Assembly: GCA_942486035.1 (NCBI GenBank)
Contig: CALNXK010000323.1
Coordinates: 62,001 to 126,000 of the forward strand
Source of the DNA: Porites lobata
Lineage: Eukaryota; Cnidaria; Anthozoa; Scleractinia; Poritidae
DNA length: 64,000 nucleotides
Reading direction: 5' to 3'
This document shows positions 63,288 to 64,000 of this stretch, in pieces (positions within the stretch are counted from its first letter, which is position 1; each line of letters starts with the position of its first letter). The notes below the pieces were generated by a model that worked only from the letters and a program-made list of their open reading frames with translations, was not told the origin of the DNA and did no database searches. The position numbers were made by a program, and so were the translations under genes.

Positions 63288-64000
63288 TCTTCCCCTTATA
63301 GACTTATTTGTGGTTATAAAAAATGTGATGTTTGATATCTTCCTCAGAAATAATCGATTTATGTATGTACAACGTCCTCTGATTTTTGTTCAAAAACAGT
63401 ACCAATGTATCACTCATTAAAATACAATTTGTGACACTATCGCCTGGTTCCGTTTTTAAGTTGTTGTAGCCTGCGTAGCAGGCGCCGGGTTTTATCAGGG
63501 CGAAGGGAGAAATGTAGAGGACGCGCGCACACGAGGAGAGAAAAGGAAAAGAGAAAGACAGACTAATCCCCAAAGGTGATGGAAGCCAATAGAATTCTAC
63601 GCACTGCCAGAGATCGTAGAAAAAGGGAAAACTAGGGCGTTGACTGCAGGCGCCTCCTCTTTTCACTCCATGTCAAGGAAATCTGGATTCCAGAATCCAG
63701 GTAATTTTTTCTTGTGAAATCCGGAATCCTGGGCTTTGGAATCCGGAATACAGCTCAAAGAATCTGGAACCCTACTAAAGATTGGAATCCAGAATCCAAA
63801 TTTTAATAACAAAGACCGGAATCCAGTACCTGGAATCTGGAATCCAGGGCGTGGAATCCAGAATCCAAGACTGTCCTTTACACGGGGTAACTCTTCCCTT
63901 AGCGTGTTCCCCACCACCGTTACCAAAACGAAAAAAGTAAGAAAGAAAAACGACGCTGGGTATTGATGCTATTGTTGCTGTAATTTTTCGCGTCCAAGGT
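63288..64000. other. Downstream of the 329-aa gene: foldback fragment and GGAATCC repeat
   Basis: ATTAAA at about 63416 could be the poly(A) signal of the preceding gene. From 63467 a TAGCCTGCGTAGCAGGCGCC end begins a foldback whose partner arm (about 63645-63660, GCAGGCGCCTCC) is partial. 63680-63875 is a GGAATCCAGAATCC degenerate repeat shared with 29825-29985. Confidence 0.45.

Overview
The window looks like nuclear DNA of a cnidarian, most likely an anthozoan such as a stony coral. The evidence is AT-rich sequence, spliced animal genes with GT-AG introns, very dense short inverted-repeat transposons, a tRNA-derived SINE and an L2/CR1-like LINE. No bacterial operon, rRNA gene, CRISPR array or functional tRNA gene was seen. 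The species was not identified.

Three genes are well supported. A single-exon Mos-type serine/threonine kinase lies on the minus strand (24356-25285). A 12-exon DCAF6 orthologue (WD40 plus IQ motif, CUL4-DDB1 substrate receptor; 824 aa by exon reconstruction) fills 41564-56196 on the minus strand. Diverging from it on the plus strand (57966-63287) is a six-exon gene I do not recognise. Its 329-aa product has a signal peptide, about ten Trp-rich 11-residue repeats, one C-terminal membrane segment and a terminal KKGW, which fits a dilysine ER-retrieval signal.

The left part (about 0.75-11.2 kb) holds two diverged copies of one segment. Copy B (6563-11236) carries an open 203-aa Gly-rich reading frame; copy A (758-2090) carries a broken, shortened version. 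Copy B was enlarged by at least three insertions absent from A: a 971-bp inverted-repeat element, an internally deleted LINE and a 168-bp MITE. Copy A therefore serves as an empty-site reference.

The rest is gene-poor and transposon-rich: 11-24 kb, 25.5-41.5 kb, and the introns of the two spliced genes. Many elements can be delimited to the base by their target-site duplications (TSDs). They include TAGCCTG foldbacks and CCGGGGGGTAC elements with 9-bp TSDs, GGGCCCG elements with CTG/CAG TSDs, a TTAA element inside an ATT-flanked element, two solo LTRs with 5-bp TSDs (one containing a TAA-flanked element), and several TA-flanked CAGTC elements. All coordinates and splice sites were read by eye; no alignment or database search was run.
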